A stretch of DNA of 38,589 bases, from positions 1-38,589 of the forward strand of contig JAUCQD010000173.1 of NCBI GenBank assembly GCA_030372945.1, in the 5' to 3' direction. Shown here in pieces: positions 38,520 through 38,589 of the stretch (position 1 is the first letter of the stretch; each line of letters opens with the position of its first letter). Both the position numbers and the translations under genes were made by a program. Source of the stretch: Methanothrix sp. (lineage in GTDB: Archaea > Halobacteriota > Methanosarcinia > Methanotrichales > Methanotrichaceae). The notes beneath the pieces are model-generated. The model was not told the DNA's origin. It did not search any database and saw only the letters and a program-made list of their open reading frames with translations.

Positions 38520-38589
38520 ATAAATAACCTATGTAGGTATGCTCGCCCGTTTAGCTCCTCATTCAGCCGAAATGTCTTGAGAGGAGAGC

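Overview
This is a gene-dense archaeal window. Gene content points to a methanogenic euryarchaeote, and the many secreted proteins suggest a Methanothrix/Methanosaeta-like organism; that assignment is inference. Reading left to right: (1) a mevalonate/isoprenoid block: mevalonate kinase 3' end, isopentenyl phosphate kinase, type-2 IPP isomerase, RNase J-type nuclease, polyprenyl diphosphate synthase; (2) two convergent secreted-protein genes separated by a hairpin-rich spacer; (3) housekeeping genes: argS, purF, rpl37e (missed by the ORF track because it is only 55 aa), an Sm-like protein, a PUA protein, membrane proteins, adenosine-specific kinase-like protein, dihydroorotase, Hsp20; (4) a SPASM-type radical SAM gene next to a cobN-type chelatase; (5) an unusually long AT-rich intergenic region with a 12-bp tandem array and a separate long inverted repeat; (6) rnhB and a class V aminotransferase; (7) a tightly coupled four-gene operon encoding two modular secreted or anchored beta-sandwich proteins, a five-TM protein and a divergent tubulin/FtsZ-superfamily protein, which is the best candidate for an undescribed system; (8) two back-to-back cobalamin-type radical SAM genes with small upstream genes; (9) a two-gene surface-protein operon including a 1448-aa protein that appears to combine a glycoside-hydrolase-like barrel, a cell-wall-binding-repeat-like region and a gingipain/caspase-like domain; (10) a secreted bactofilin-like/polymer-forming membrane protein. 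I saw no tRNA, rRNA, CRISPR array or intact transposon.
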